From contig CAZTKJ010000009.1 in the NCBI GenBank assembly GCA_964614185.1, positions 7,290-71,289 of the forward strand: a DNA stretch of 64,000 nucleotides, written 5' to 3'. Made by a program: the position numbers and the translations under genes. The notes beneath the pieces are model-generated. The model was not told the origin of the DNA. It did not search any database and saw nothing but the letters and a program-made list of their open reading frames with translations. This document shows, piece by piece, positions 51,032-60,815 of the stretch (within the stretch, counting starts at the first letter, position 1; each line of letters begins with the position of its first letter). This DNA is from Suilimivivens sp964614185. Its GTDB lineage: Bacteria > Bacillota > Clostridia > Lachnospirales > Lachnospiraceae.

Positions 51032-52651
51032 TTAATCTACCAGCCACAGGTTTTCAATATTGGCAATATCTTCTTTATGTATCCACCCTCTTTTTATTTC
51101 GCCTGATGTTAAAACTTCTGCATAAACCATGGTTTCTTTTCCGTCGGTTTTAATAAACCGAAGGATTCTGCTGTTTTCTTTTGGAATTTTAACTCTTCCT
51201 ACCTCATACAGGTAAATATCCTTCCTTAAAGTGTAAGGATTGTCTTCTCTGCTGTTACACCATGGATTGTAAAGTTCATAATAATCTTTTTCCACTTCTA
51301 CGATCTGACCGCTCTCTTTATCCAGTTTCCATTCTCCTTCTACCCATGTGGTATCAGCTGTTCCTACTCTCTTTTCACTCCTGATGACTCCGTTCCCCAT
51401 AAGCAGAGTTTTGTGAGTTGCTTTGTAAAAGAAGAAGTCCTTTGTCTTGCTATTCCAGTCGAATCTATATTCTGCATGCAGATCATATCTGCTATCAGCC
51501 TTCCTGCTGTTAGCAAGTCCTTCTATTCTTCCGATTTCCTGAAGTTCTTTTCCATTAAAATCAAAGAATGTAGTTGTATAATCAGAACTTGGTCCCATGG
51601 CATATACTGCCAGCTCATATTTACCGTCATCTGCATCGATATCTACAAGTCCGATATATCCTTCTATAATATTTTCATCAATGAAGAACTGATTTTTCTT
51701 TCCATTGATCATAATTGTAATATTGCAGTCTTTTACTCCTTTTTCAGGAAAAAGAACTTCTTCTGTCACTCCATCCCCATTCAGATCTACCTGTTTTGTT
51801 TCACCGGCAGCAACCAGCGCCAGATAATTATTAGCGTCTATAGGATAAAGAAATGCTTCCTTCCGCTTAGAAGCTGCTTCTTTGTCTTTAACGGCATCTT
51901 CTAAATCAGATAATACACTAAAGGGTATTTCCACCCATAGATCCCCGCATACATAAGGAGCAATTTCATATGTATTAAAGACAAAGATTATCTTATCTTC
52001 TCTTATGAAAAAATTAGGATCATTATTTACGATACTTTCTACAGTTTCTCTGTAGTCGCTGAATAAGTATCCGTTCCCACCTTTAGCCTTTTCCACATTT
52101 TCTTCTGCTGACAACTGCTCAATAAGATACTGGGCAAGCAGGCTTCTGTCCTGCTCGCCTAAGAAGTCCTCAAGATTCATCTCTTCACCGGTTCTGCCGT
52201 CTAACACAATTCCGGTAAGGCGAATATCGCTATGGGGTCCTCCCATATAAACATCTGTATATTTCCTGATACTGATATAGGTATCATCCATCCTCTCTAT
52301 CTGGTATTGTGCCCGATATTCAAAGGGATCCCACTTAATAGTATCTTTACTCTTTTTTTCTACCAGAAAATCTCTGTAAGATTCATCTGCGAGCCAGTAA
52401 AGGGCCTGGCTGTACTGGGTAAAGGCGGCCTGCTCTCTTTGGGCAAAATCCTTAACATTTTTTTCTGCATTCTTATCTGCAATGACAATTTCCGGCATGG
52501 AAAATTCATAATTTTCCACAGTTTCCTTTCCGTAGACAGAATCTGTCCTTATCCCGCTCTCTGTGTGCCCGTCCACTTTTATCTGGGGGTTCTCAAGAGC
52601 TAAGGCGCCTGCCGTTATAATCATAAATGCATAAAGGATTCCTTTCATCAC
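51032..52651 (-). CDS. Secreted PdaC/SigV + DUF3298 domain protein
   Basis: 539 residues. A short signal-like segment (ILYAFMIITAGALALENPQI) is followed by a PdaC/SigV-type domain (about 40-140) and DUF3298 (about 140-250: YMGGPHSDIRLTGIVLDGR, then VWVEIPF). A beta-propeller-like region with the Ca-type motif DLNGDGVTEE follows. Such domains act in cell-wall stress sensing. Family call is partial. Confidence 0.7.
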   Translation of the reverse strand: MMKGILYAFMIITAGALALENPQIKVDGHTESGIRTDSVYGKETVENYEFSMPEIVIADKNAEKNVKDFAQREQAAFTQYSQALYWLADESYRDFLVEKKSKDTIKWDPFEYRAQYQIERMDDTYISIRKYTDVYMGGPHSDIRLTGIVLDGRTGEEMNLEDFLGEQDRSLLAQYLIEQLSAEENVEKAKGGNGYLFSDYRETVESIVNNDPNFFIREDKIIFVFNTYEIAPYVCGDLWVEIPFSVLSDLEDAVKDKEAASKRKEAFLYPIDANNYLALVAAGETKQVDLNGDGVTEEVLFPEKGVKDCNITIMINGKKNQFFIDENIIEGYIGLVDIDADDGKYELAVYAMGPSSDYTTTFFDFNGKELQEIGRIEGLANSRKADSRYDLHAEYRFDWNSKTKDFFFYKATHKTLLMGNGVIRSEKRVGTADTTWVEGEWKLDKESGQIVEVEKDYYELYNPWCNSREDNPYTLRKDIYLYEVGRVKIPKENSRILRFIKTDGKETMVYAEVLTSGEIKRGWIHKEDIANIENLWLVD

Positions 52652-52684
52652 ATACCGCCTTTCCGCTGTGCCAGCACATAACTT

Positions 52685-53683
52685 TTACCAGTCTTTTTCC
52701 AGTTTCATATCCCAATCAAGAGTATAAGGGCCATCCTTTTTTTCAAGAAGCATCTCATAATAACGGTAGCGCTCCATGGTGGGAGAATCATCTGTTATCA
52801 TCAGGTCGCCCTGCCAGAATTGATATCCCAGCATATAGGAACTTACCATTTCCTCCCAAGAAGAATACATATGCTGCAAAATCAGTGAATTTTCCAAGGA
52901 ACCGTCCATGGCTTCCTCATAAGTCAGGTAACCGCAGAAATAGCAATCCGCATACAGCTGGTTTACCCTGCACAAATCCCATGCTGCAATATAATCTGCA
53001 TCCATTCCTCCCTGATGTATATAATACGCTATAATATACCGAAGGGGATTCCCATCTGTGTGGCTTTCCAAAAATGTTTCAAATTCTTTAGCAAATTCCA
53101 CTTCACCTAAATCCAGCATTCCCAGTTCTTCCAGTTCTTCCATACATTTACGGCAGCTTTCTCTGTGTCCCTTTTCTTTCAGCCGGTCTATGGTTTCCAG
53201 TGCCTGCTCTCTGTTATAGATACTCCAGCTGCTGCCCAGCAGATACTTCTGTATGTCCTGATTGTCTTCTGTCATCTCCAGTCCGCTTATAAGCCTCCAG
53301 TTCCATCCGTTGCTGTAAGTAAGGGGCGCATAAGTAGCGTTGAACCACAAAATAGTATCAGACAATTCCTCTGCTTCTGCCGCCTTTTTTCCATCCCCCG
53401 TTCCACCCATAAGCTGTGCCATGGTGACCGGTGCTTCCGATTCCTGAGAACTCTGTTCTTCTTCCTCGGACTGCAACTCTTCTTCTATAGGTTCTTCCGG
53501 TTCTTCAGATGTTTCTTCTATACTTTCCTGCTCTTCTTCTGCTGTCTGCTCTGCTTCATTTTCAGCCACGATTTCCTCTTCTTTTACTTCAGCTTCAGGC
53601 TTTCCACAGGCTGATACAAGACAAATAACGGAAACCATCAGCAGCAGACAGAATTTTCGTATATCTTTATTGATGGTTTTCAT
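52685..53683 (-). CDS. Lipoprotein with DUF1266 domain
   Basis: 332 residues from Met at 53683. Lipobox SVICLVSACGK, then a Glu/Ser-rich linker (about 25-85), then a DUF1266-type domain: AAWDLCRVNQLYADCYFCGY, LTYEEAMDGS and MLGYQFWQGD. The start overlaps the end of the upstream lipoprotein by 17 nt. Function unknown. Confidence 0.75.
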   Translation of the reverse strand: MKTINKDIRKFCLLLMVSVICLVSACGKPEAEVKEEEIVAENEAEQTAEEEQESIEETSEEPEEPIEEELQSEEEEQSSQESEAPVTMAQLMGGTGDGKKAAEAEELSDTILWFNATYAPLTYSNGWNWRLISGLEMTEDNQDIQKYLLGSSWSIYNREQALETIDRLKEKGHRESCRKCMEELEELGMLDLGEVEFAKEFETFLESHTDGNPLRYIIAYYIHQGGMDADYIAAWDLCRVNQLYADCYFCGYLTYEEAMDGSLENSLILQHMYSSWEEMVSSYMLGYQFWQGDLMITDDSPTMERYRYYEMLLEKKDGPYTLDWDMKLEKDW

Positions 53684-55469
53684 AATAGTACTCCGACAAA
53701 TCAATTTCATAAGCAGTCTCCAATTCTTTTATAACAGTATTCGTTGAATCATCATATTCGCTGTCAGTAAAGGTAATCTCATAGATCAAGGCAAAGTCAT
53801 CATTAATTCTGATATTACACATCACATCTGTCTTAGGAACAAATTCTTCTGTTAAATGATCCTTTTCTTCATAGGTGATCACAACGTAATAAGCTTCTTC
53901 AAAAGCATCCATGGGGATCATCTCGCTCTTCCAGACGTTGCGTGTTCTTTCCTCATCCTCAACATAGCTTTTGTACCGTATATCTGAATTAAGTTTCATA
54001 CTGGCCATAAGATTCTGCTGCAACAGTATATCTATATAGGCCCGTACCCTTACACCATGCATATTCGCTCCTGCATGATTTTCCCGGACAGAACTGGAAC
54101 GGCCCATGGGAACCATTACCTGGCACTGTGCCTCTTTTCCGCTTGCTTCTGCAGAGATCGTGGTCATTCCCATATAATGATAGCCGTCTACTTTCTCTAA
54201 TGCCGGTTCTCCTTCTTCAGGCTCATACTTGTCCTGTTCCTCCATAAGTCGCTTCTGGTTATTTTCTTCAAAATCTCCGCTTGCCTTTATCTGGTCAAGT
54301 GAAATACCATAACAGCCCGCCAGTTCATCTATCATCAAATAAGTTTCTTCTTCCACGCCGTTCTCACTTACTTCCAGCTGCCAGATCACGCCTACTCCTG
54401 CAGCCGCCTTTTGCAGATAAAATACTTCTTTAAATTCGTAAGGGGTACCGTAAAAGTCTTCTTTCATTGCTGTGGCAACCACATAACGGTCATCGCCTTT
54501 TGACTGGATTTCTCCTTTTTTTATATCACTGTAACCGGAACCTTCCTGTTCCCAGTCTTCCATTGTAAAATTTATAAATTCATCAAAAGAAAGATAAAGA
54601 AATGCATCGGAACCCATCGGGTAAACCATTGCTGAATAATAGAATCCCGGGCCAAAATAAGAGACATAACCGTCCTCATTATCACTGCCTTTAAATCCAT
54701 ATATATCATATGTGGCCTTATCCCCATAGTAATCTTCTATAGAAATCTTTTCAATATATGTAAGGTTTTTGATCTCTTCTTCGGAAAAAGCTTCTATTTC
54801 TTCTGCCGGCTGTGTCTCATCTGACTTGTCCGTTTCATTTTCTTCTGCCGTATTCACATCATCATCGCCGCTGGCTTTATATTTCAGTAAAGTGTTCAGC
54901 ATTTCGTAAATAATCAGAATGCTTTCTTGCTCTTCCTTTTGCTCTAACTCTCCTATTTCCTCCTGATCGGAAAATGTCAGCAAGGACAGGATGTTTAATG
55001 CTTCCTTCTTTAATTTGGAAGGCTCCTTCCCTGTAAATTCTCCGTAGCAGATAATCAGCTTATCTTCCTGCTTCTTACCGTAAACCAACATATCATAGGA
55101 ATCCTCCTGTCCGGATAACGCATCTTCGTAATAGGCAATACGCTGTTTATCCCATTGATCTGTTATGCCTTTTTCCTCTATTTCTCCCTCCATGCTCATC
55201 AAAGACACTATATCATTATGAAATCTGTCCAGGATACTGCCATCATATTCAACAATCATTATAATGATTTCTGCTTCCTCTGCATATAAGTCGAATACAG
55301 GATAGGGCTCTGCCTCCTGATAACTCAGCTCCCAATTGCTGCCATAAGAGATTGCAATATGTCCGCCCTCATACTCTGTTTTTTGATTACAGCCTGTAAA
55401 AACTGCCATAATCAGTATCATACAAACCATTAAAAGGATTTTTATTTTCCTTTCCGTTGTCTGTTTCAT
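53667..55469 (-). CDS. Large lipoprotein of unknown function
   Basis: 600 residues from Met at 55469 with AGGAGG. Lipobox MILIMAVFTGCNQ. The N-terminal half looks like a PsbP/YceI-like sensing domain (EIIIMIVEYDGS, LLTFSDQEEIGEL), then an acidic linker (about 205-235) and two beta-rich domains. The longer frame to 55652 overlaps the small upstream gene and has no ribosome site. Probably a cell-surface sensor or transporter accessory; no family recognised. Confidence 0.65.
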   Translation of the reverse strand: MKQTTERKIKILLMVCMILIMAVFTGCNQKTEYEGGHIAISYGSNWELSYQEAEPYPVFDLYAEEAEIIIMIVEYDGSILDRFHNDIVSLMSMEGEIEEKGITDQWDKQRIAYYEDALSGQEDSYDMLVYGKKQEDKLIICYGEFTGKEPSKLKKEALNILSLLTFSDQEEIGELEQKEEQESILIIYEMLNTLLKYKASGDDDVNTAEENETDKSDETQPAEEIEAFSEEEIKNLTYIEKISIEDYYGDKATYDIYGFKGSDNEDGYVSYFGPGFYYSAMVYPMGSDAFLYLSFDEFINFTMEDWEQEGSGYSDIKKGEIQSKGDDRYVVATAMKEDFYGTPYEFKEVFYLQKAAAGVGVIWQLEVSENGVEEETYLMIDELAGCYGISLDQIKASGDFEENNQKRLMEEQDKYEPEEGEPALEKVDGYHYMGMTTISAEASGKEAQCQVMVPMGRSSSVRENHAGANMHGVRVRAYIDILLQQNLMASMKLNSDIRYKSYVEDEERTRNVWKSEMIPMDAFEEAYYVVITYEEKDHLTEEFVPKTDVMCNIRINDDFALIYEITFTDSEYDDSTNTVIKELETAYEIDLSEYYYENHQ

Positions 55470-55554
55470 GTACGTTCCTCCTTTAATTTCTGCCATGTCC
55501 GATAAATTCTTTCTATGTATGATACCCCTCACCCATTTCAAAGGTTGCATATTT

Positions 55555-55752
55555 TTATTCACATCCCGGGTCTTCAAGGTCATATAACTTTCCTGTGGCA
55601 TAAGGACTTCCCACATCACATCTGCCGTGATGATAAGTCCTTCTGGCATCACCTTCCATCACTTCTTCTGAAGCTTCTATTTTCATACGGCTTACTCCGC
55701 TCTCTGACAAACCATCAAGCATTTGAATTACTTCATCAATAGGATCCTTCAT
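55555..55752 (-). CDS. Small hypothetical protein
   Basis: 65 residues; AGGAGAAGA precedes ATG at 55752. The stretch CDVGSPYATGKLYDLEDPGC is unusual for its two Cys. Possibly co-transcribed with the next lipoprotein. Unknown function. Confidence 0.5.
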   Translation of the reverse strand: MKDPIDEVIQMLDGLSESGVSRMKIEASEEVMEGDARRTYHHGRCDVGSPYATGKLYDLEDPGCE

Positions 55753-55772
55753 TTTTCTTCTCCTCTTACTTC

Positions 55773-56633
55773 TTAATCTGCCGGTTTCTGATAAAAACGC
55801 CCTGAAAGCTGTCTCGTCTTTACTGCATTGATAAATGCTTTATCATCTGTATTCTTTATTGCACGAATGACCTTTTTGCTTTCCGCTCCTGAAACCACGG
55901 AATAAACCACATCCCGCTCACAGTGTTCAAAGGAGCCTCTTCCTTCCAAAATGGTTGCTCCGTGATTACTTACCTTATAAATGACATCACATACTTCTTT
56001 AGGCTTATTTGTTACAACAAACAGTGTTTCCTGCTGATACTTCTTATACATAACATGAAGTACCTGGGTAGATACATACTGAAAAATAATGGAATACAAC
56101 GCTTTATCCCATCCAAACAAAACGCCTGCCAAAGCCAAAATGACAGCATTGATTCCCAACACAATATTAAAGGAATCCATTCCTTTTTTTTCAGAGAGGT
56201 AAATGGCAATAAAATCCGTTCCTCCGCTGGTAGCATCCACCATAAGGCAAAGGCTCACAGCCAGTCCGCTGATCATACCTCCAAAGACACTGATCAGTAA
56301 CGTATCATAGGTAATCACATACCCGGGAATCACATCTGTCAGAATACTGGTAAGCACAATCATCAGACAGGAATATAAGGTGAATTTCTTCCCTATAAAC
56401 CGGAATCCGATATAAATAGGAAAGGCATTTAGTAACAGATTTATAACGGTATAAGGAAGTGATATATGAAGAAAAACCTCTGCACTATGCTGTATCAAAA
56501 TAGTCAGTCCCGTAGCTCCGCCCGGATACAATCCGCCGGTCCGTACAAAGGATTTAATATTTACAGCCATCATAACGGCAGCAATACATGTAACAATAAT
56601 TCTTCTTCCATCCTTTTTCCAATCAAATTTCAT
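55773..56633 (-). CDS. YitT family membrane protein (DUF161/DUF2179)
   Basis: 286 residues with five or six membrane segments (ATGLTILIQHSAEVFLHISL, MVDATSGGTDFIAIYLSEKK) and a C-terminal soluble DUF2179 domain (EVCDVIYKVSNHGATILEGR). This is a typical YitT member. Role unknown. It overlaps the acyltransferase stop by 4 nt. Confidence 0.88.
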   Translation of the reverse strand: MKFDWKKDGRRIIVTCIAAVMMAVNIKSFVRTGGLYPGGATGLTILIQHSAEVFLHISLPYTVINLLLNAFPIYIGFRFIGKKFTLYSCLMIVLTSILTDVIPGYVITYDTLLISVFGGMISGLAVSLCLMVDATSGGTDFIAIYLSEKKGMDSFNIVLGINAVILALAGVLFGWDKALYSIIFQYVSTQVLHVMYKKYQQETLFVVTNKPKEVCDVIYKVSNHGATILEGRGSFEHCERDVVYSVVSGAESKKVIRAIKNTDDKAFINAVKTRQLSGRFYQKPAD

Positions 56634-57934
56634 TTTACAGCTATACTCCTTTTCCCATCTGTTCTTTTAGAATTTTCTTTTGTCATCTTATAAAGTTCCT
56701 CTGCAGCCAGTCTTGCTTTGGCTACAATGTCATTGCATTCCTTTGGGAAACAATAATACTGAACCTTATCGTTTCCAATACTGATCATATCACCTATCTC
56801 ATACCAGCAAAAGTCAGAATAGAGGCTGTAAGAAGATAATGGTTCCTGCTTATAATCAAGTTTCCCTTCACAGCCCGTCAAATGAAATCCTTCTTTGGAG
56901 TGAACCAGTCTGCCCTCTCCCACCTCATATACACATTTTGCATTGACCATCATGCAGATCGTAACCGGTATATCTATCCTATAAGTGTCTTCCTTAAGCT
57001 CCTTCTTTACACATTCTCTTTCCCACCTATACCAGTCGGGAATATGGGGAAATTCCGTTTTCCCATTGCAGGCTTCCAGATATCCCTCCTCTGTCAGCTC
57101 ATATTCTTTTCCGCAGTGTTCACAGGATAATCGTATCCCTTCTCCCTTCATTTTCCCTTCTGTGTGACAGGAAGGACATTTATACAGTACTCTGTTCAGT
57201 CCGTCAGCCCGGAAGGGCTCTCTAATCTTTATTTGATTCTCTTGCTGCCACTTAAAATGGTCATAAGAAAATTTTTCTTCCAGGATCTTATTTAATTCTT
57301 CTGCTGACTTTTCTGAAACTTCTTCCGGCGATAACAAATATTCCATATCTGCAGATACATTTACTTTGCGCCGCTGCAGGTTGTTATAAAGAGGATCTCT
57401 TGCAAAAGCCCCATAGGTACGAATCAGAACCACCGGAACTTTCAACAGTTTTAAGCACTTTCCTATACTGTCCGGAAGAGGTGTCTGCGTACCGTCAAAG
57501 CTGTAACTTGCCTCCGGAAACATCAATATGGATTCCTTCAGTTCCTTGACGGTATAAACCATATCCCGTACCAGTGTAACGTCATTGATAAATTTTTTGG
57601 CAGGAATGCAGCCGATAATCCGCATCAGCCAATTCTTCCCTACAAATCCATCCAGGGTACAGACAGTATGAAAAGCTCTGGGATACAAAAGGGTAGCTGC
57701 AATCTTTAAATCAATAAAACTGGAATGATTCATGAGCACGATACAAGGCTCATCATCTGCAAGCTTCTCCATTCCCAGTTTTCTATATTTAAAATTAGTT
57801 GCCCACAAATCAGCTGATGACAATAGCTTAAGCAAAAATCTGAAAAGCATACCCTGCTTTCCCGGTTTTTTATGCTCTTCTGCAGGCAGTGATAATACGT
57901 CTTCGTAATTCATCCGGGCCGTCTTGATTTTCAT
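56630..57934 (-). CDS. PlsC-type acyltransferase with zinc ribbon
   Basis: 434 residues from Met at 57934 (GGAGGAG). Residues about 50-220 are a PlsC domain: catalytic NHSSFID (HxxxxD) and FPEASYSFDGT. Residues about 250-290 hold a zinc ribbon (CPSCHTEGKM, CEHCGKEY). It likely acylates lysophosphatidic acid or a related lipid. The ribbon fusion is uncommon for housekeeping PlsC. Confidence 0.83.
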   Translation of the reverse strand: MKIKTARMNYEDVLSLPAEEHKKPGKQGMLFRFLLKLLSSADLWATNFKYRKLGMEKLADDEPCIVLMNHSSFIDLKIAATLLYPRAFHTVCTLDGFVGKNWLMRIIGCIPAKKFINDVTLVRDMVYTVKELKESILMFPEASYSFDGTQTPLPDSIGKCLKLLKVPVVLIRTYGAFARDPLYNNLQRRKVNVSADMEYLLSPEEVSEKSAEELNKILEEKFSYDHFKWQQENQIKIREPFRADGLNRVLYKCPSCHTEGKMKGEGIRLSCEHCGKEYELTEEGYLEACNGKTEFPHIPDWYRWERECVKKELKEDTYRIDIPVTICMMVNAKCVYEVGEGRLVHSKEGFHLTGCEGKLDYKQEPLSSYSLYSDFCWYEIGDMISIGNDKVQYYCFPKECNDIVAKARLAAEELYKMTKENSKRTDGKRSIAVK

Positions 57935-58093
57935 AGCCTTCTCCTCCCGAGTATATGATATGGCAGTCTGCCAGACCATATCCGGCTTTACTATCCAATT
58001 TGAAAAGCCGTCTCTAAGTTCTGATATGATTATACACTATTTTTACTTTTATTGAAATGCAGAAGAAACTATTAATTTTCCCTCTTTTTCAAA

Positions 58094-58122
58094 TTGTGTA
58101 CCTGTGAAAAATACTTTATAAT
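58094..58122 (+). promoter_or_regulatory. Promoter of the GNAT gene
   Basis: TTGTGT (58094-58099), 17 nt, TATAAT (58117-58122), about 35 nt before the ATG. Confidence 0.65.
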
Positions 58123-58156
58123 TGCATTAACGAATCGGAAGTAGGAGGAGAACCCT

Positions 58157-58558
58157 ATGGAAATAAAAGAATATATAGAATACAATGAAAAAGAGATAGT
58201 TCGTCTGTATACAGAAGTGGGTTGGATAGCTTATACCGATGATTTGTCTGTACTTCGTAGAGGTTTTGAAAATTCCTTATTAGTGTTAGCTGCTTTTGAA
58301 AATAATGAATTAACAGGAATTATCCGAGTGGTTGGTGATGGCTTTACGATTGTGTTTGTTCAAGACATTCTTGTTTTTCCTCATCAGCAAAGAAAAGGAG
58401 TTGGAACGGCTCTGGTGCAGGCAATTCTTGATCGTTATAAAAATGTTCGGCAAATTGAGTTGGCAACAGACAATACTCCACAGACAATTGCTTTTTATAA
58501 ATCATTGGGTTTTAGCGAATTTTCCGAACTTGGCTGTTGTGGGTTTATGAGATGCTGA
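58157..58558 (+). CDS. GNAT acetyltransferase
   Basis: 133 residues. Motif A (LVFPHQQRKGVGTALVQA) and NTPQTIAFYKSLGFSEF are standard GNAT acetyl-CoA signatures. GGAGGAG precedes the start. Substrate unknown. The only rightward gene of the host part; a long-loop hairpin AAAGGGAG (58583) / CTCCCTTT (58625) may end it. Confidence 0.88.
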   Translation: MEIKEYIEYNEKEIVRLYTEVGWIAYTDDLSVLRRGFENSLLVLAAFENNELTGIIRVVGDGFTIVFVQDILVFPHQQRKGVGTALVQAILDRYKNVRQIELATDNTPQTIAFYKSLGFSEFSELGCCGFMRC

Positions 58559-58776
58559 TAACTACCAGTTTGTTGAGTAGCTAAAGGGAGCACTTTCTCG
58601 AAATGAGGGTTAATTTCAAGTATACTCCCTTTTCGGAACTATCGGGCCTTTCGTTTTTCCCATTCCCTCTTAATAATACCATAATCGGATATGTCAAGAG
58701 ACTCTCTAGTTGAGGTTTTGAAGTATTCACGCTATGTTCCTTCAAGGCATAGACCGCATATTTATGTTCATTTTCT

Positions 58777-59565
58777 TTATTCCTTTCTGAATATATCAAG
58801 TGTGTGATGAGAGTAACCAATCATATCCTGTCTTTCGCAAATAGCAAGATGATACTTCAGATACAGTTCATACATTTGATCATCCATGTTATCTACAGTT
58901 TCTCTCATATGATTTGTGTAGCCATCAGTAGCAATGAAGTGGAGCTGAGTAACATTGAACTCTGAACGGAGTTTATCAATATCTTCTTTTCGATGCAGTT
59001 CGAATATGTCCCACGGATTTGAAAAGGTGTCGAATGTTTCTGTATTGAGCATACATTTTTCAATTATGTTATAGATTTCCCCACGAACAAAGCCGTATGA
59101 TAAAACACTGGCATCGCCCATACAATATGCTGCAAAAACAATGCCGCCTTTCTTTGTCACTCGTATTGCTTCTGATAAGGCTTTTAGCTTATCTTTGGTT
59201 GTAAATAAGTGGTACATCGGTCCAAGCAATAGAGTAATATCATAAGTATCGCTCTCAAAGTCAGACAAGTCCATAGCATTGCCTTGTATGATTGTAACGG
59301 GTTCACCTTCAATAGTGTTTTTCTTGAAGATTTCAATATTATGCTCAACTAATTCAACCGCATCCACTCGATATCCTTTTTGCGCCAAAGCATGACTATA
59401 TCGACCCGTTGCCGCACCGATTTCCAAGACTCGCATATTTGGTTTGAGATACTTTTCGACATATTTCATAGTAGTGATATACTCTACCATTCCGTGTTTG
59501 GAGTTCAGACGACCTTCTTCATCGTAACCCTCATAAAAGTTTGTTAAATAATCTTTCGTTTTCAT
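58777..59565 (-). CDS. SAM-dependent methyltransferase under attenuator control
   Basis: 262 residues. The class I fold is clear: RVLEIGAATGRYSHALAQKG (motif I), VTIIQGNAMDLSDF and ITLLLGPMYHLFTT. AGGAGG precedes the start. A leader peptide and a terminator lie just upstream, so expression probably depends on ribosome behaviour on the leader, as for genes induced by translation inhibitors. The substrate (small molecule, RNA or antibiotic) is unknown. Confidence 0.85.
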   Translation of the reverse strand: MKTKDYLTNFYEGYDEEGRLNSKHGMVEYITTMKYVEKYLKPNMRVLEIGAATGRYSHALAQKGYRVDAVELVEHNIEIFKKNTIEGEPVTIIQGNAMDLSDFESDTYDITLLLGPMYHLFTTKDKLKALSEAIRVTKKGGIVFAAYCMGDASVLSYGFVRGEIYNIIEKCMLNTETFDTFSNPWDIFELHRKEDIDKLRSEFNVTQLHFIATDGYTNHMRETVDNMDDQMYELYLKYHLAICERQDMIGYSHHTLDIFRKE

Positions 59566-59590
59566 ATTGAAACCTCCTATAAAAAAATAT

Positions 59591-59632
59591 AAAAAAACAG
59601 TGCAGGCTAAGGTTCCCTCATAGCTTGCACTG
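59591..59632 (-). terminator. Attenuator terminator
   Basis: CAGTGCAGGCTA (59598-59609) pairs fully with TAGCTTGCACTG (59621-59632), one wobble, 11-nt loop, then a run of T leftward. It lies between the leader peptide and the methyltransferase. Confidence 0.88.
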
Positions 59633-59662
59633 CGTATAACTTAATCAGGTTAGAATAACATT

Positions 59663-59776
59663 TTAATTACTTGAATAAGAGTATAACAATGTAAGCCCGT
59701 TGTTCTGCCAATAATAAGCAGGGACTGCGGGCTGCATAACGACTACATTATGAAAACAGTCGATACGATTCAACAT
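59663..59776 (-). CDS. Leader peptide (37 residues)
   Basis: ATG at 59776 with AGGAGGTAAGG, stop at 59663, 31 nt before the terminator stem. The core AVPAYYWQNNGLTLLYSYSS is rich in Tyr and Leu, and the mRNA can form AGCCCG/CGGGCT (59694-59699 with 59728-59733) as an alternative hairpin. Ribosome stalling here could prevent the terminator. The sequence recalls tetracycline-resistance leaders, but this must be checked. Confidence 0.75.
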   Translation of the reverse strand: MLNRIDCFHNVVVMQPAVPAYYWQNNGLTLLYSYSSN

Positions 59777-59857
59777 TGCCTTACCTCCTGAATGATTTTA
59801 TATACTGTACTCCTTTGTATTTTAGATGTCAAGGAGTTTTGGATAATTTACTTTTAT

Positions 59858-60736
59858 TTATGATGTCACTTCAAGAAGTTTCTGTGATACTCTGAGATTA
59901 ACTTCTGCATAATATCGAGCTTCTGCGTCATTCATTTCCATCTTTTCCAAATCCTCCATCTTATCAATCCATTCTATCTCCTTTTGCATTATCTGGGCAT
60001 AATCTGCAGCCATGGAAAGGACATCATCAGACTCTGCATATTTTTTCATAAATTCACAATATTCATTCATAAAAACTTCATAACTGTCAAGGATTTCTTT
60101 AAATTCCGAACGAATACCTTCTGATGTTTCGGTTGATGATGAATTCAGTTCAGAATCAGCTTGGAGTTTAGTTTCGGTTTCAGGTTCCGTATTGCTTTCA
60201 GAATCTGCTATTTTAGAAGACTTTTCAGGTTCAGTTGTTGCTTCCTCCTTTCCTGTATCCTCATTTTCTATTTGTCTCACTGAAGAATTACTATCATTTT
60301 TTGTTTTTACTGAAGAACTTTCATCGGAAATGCCTGATGAAAGTGATATTCTTAGAGTCTTCTCCTTTTCATTATAATTAAGATTTAAAGAATATCCATT
60401 TTTATTCTTCGCAGAATAACTGTTATCATATTTCACATAATCTTCTGTAAAACCACTATTTTTACATTCCTTGATATATTCCTCAAAATATTCCTTTGAT
60501 ACTTTATAGACATCGATACTAAAATAATTTTCATTTTCCATTATTACTCTGCCATTTTTTGAATCAGGCTGAGAGAGCATACTTACCAGCGTGCTGTCAG
60601 GCCATGTATACACAGTTTTTTTATCCGATGCATTTCTGATTTCACTTTTTACTAAATTAGTCACGCCAATAAGTACTATAATTACCATAAGAATAAACCA
60701 CCACCTTTTGTAAAAAGGTTTTTTCACTTTTGCCAT
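59858..60736 (-). CDS. DUF6591 membrane-anchored protein
   Basis: 292 residues from Met at 60736 (AGGAGGA site). One membrane helix (RWWFILMVIIVLIGVTNLV), a soluble domain (about 40-130), a Ser/Glu/Thr-rich disordered linker and a C-terminal helical domain (EFKEILDSYEVFMNEYCEFM) typical of DUF6591. Function unknown. It shares an operon with the MerR regulator upstream. Confidence 0.75.
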   Translation of the reverse strand: MAKVKKPFYKRWWFILMVIIVLIGVTNLVKSEIRNASDKKTVYTWPDSTLVSMLSQPDSKNGRVIMENENYFSIDVYKVSKEYFEEYIKECKNSGFTEDYVKYDNSYSAKNKNGYSLNLNYNEKEKTLRISLSSGISDESSSVKTKNDSNSSVRQIENEDTGKEEATTEPEKSSKIADSESNTEPETETKLQADSELNSSSTETSEGIRSEFKEILDSYEVFMNEYCEFMKKYAESDDVLSMAADYAQIMQKEIEWIDKMEDLEKMEMNDAEARYYAEVNLRVSQKLLEVTS

Positions 60737-60815
60737 TGTATTTTCCTCCTGGATTGTATTTTTTGCTACAGTGGAACTGCCATGATAGGAAGTGAATTTG
60801 TTGCGCAACTCATAT

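Noticed and set aside
58581..58820. Leftward 79-codon frame after the methyltransferase
   Set aside because: It overlaps the methyltransferase end and the GNAT terminator, and has no ribosome site. It could be a relic but I cannot support it as a gene.
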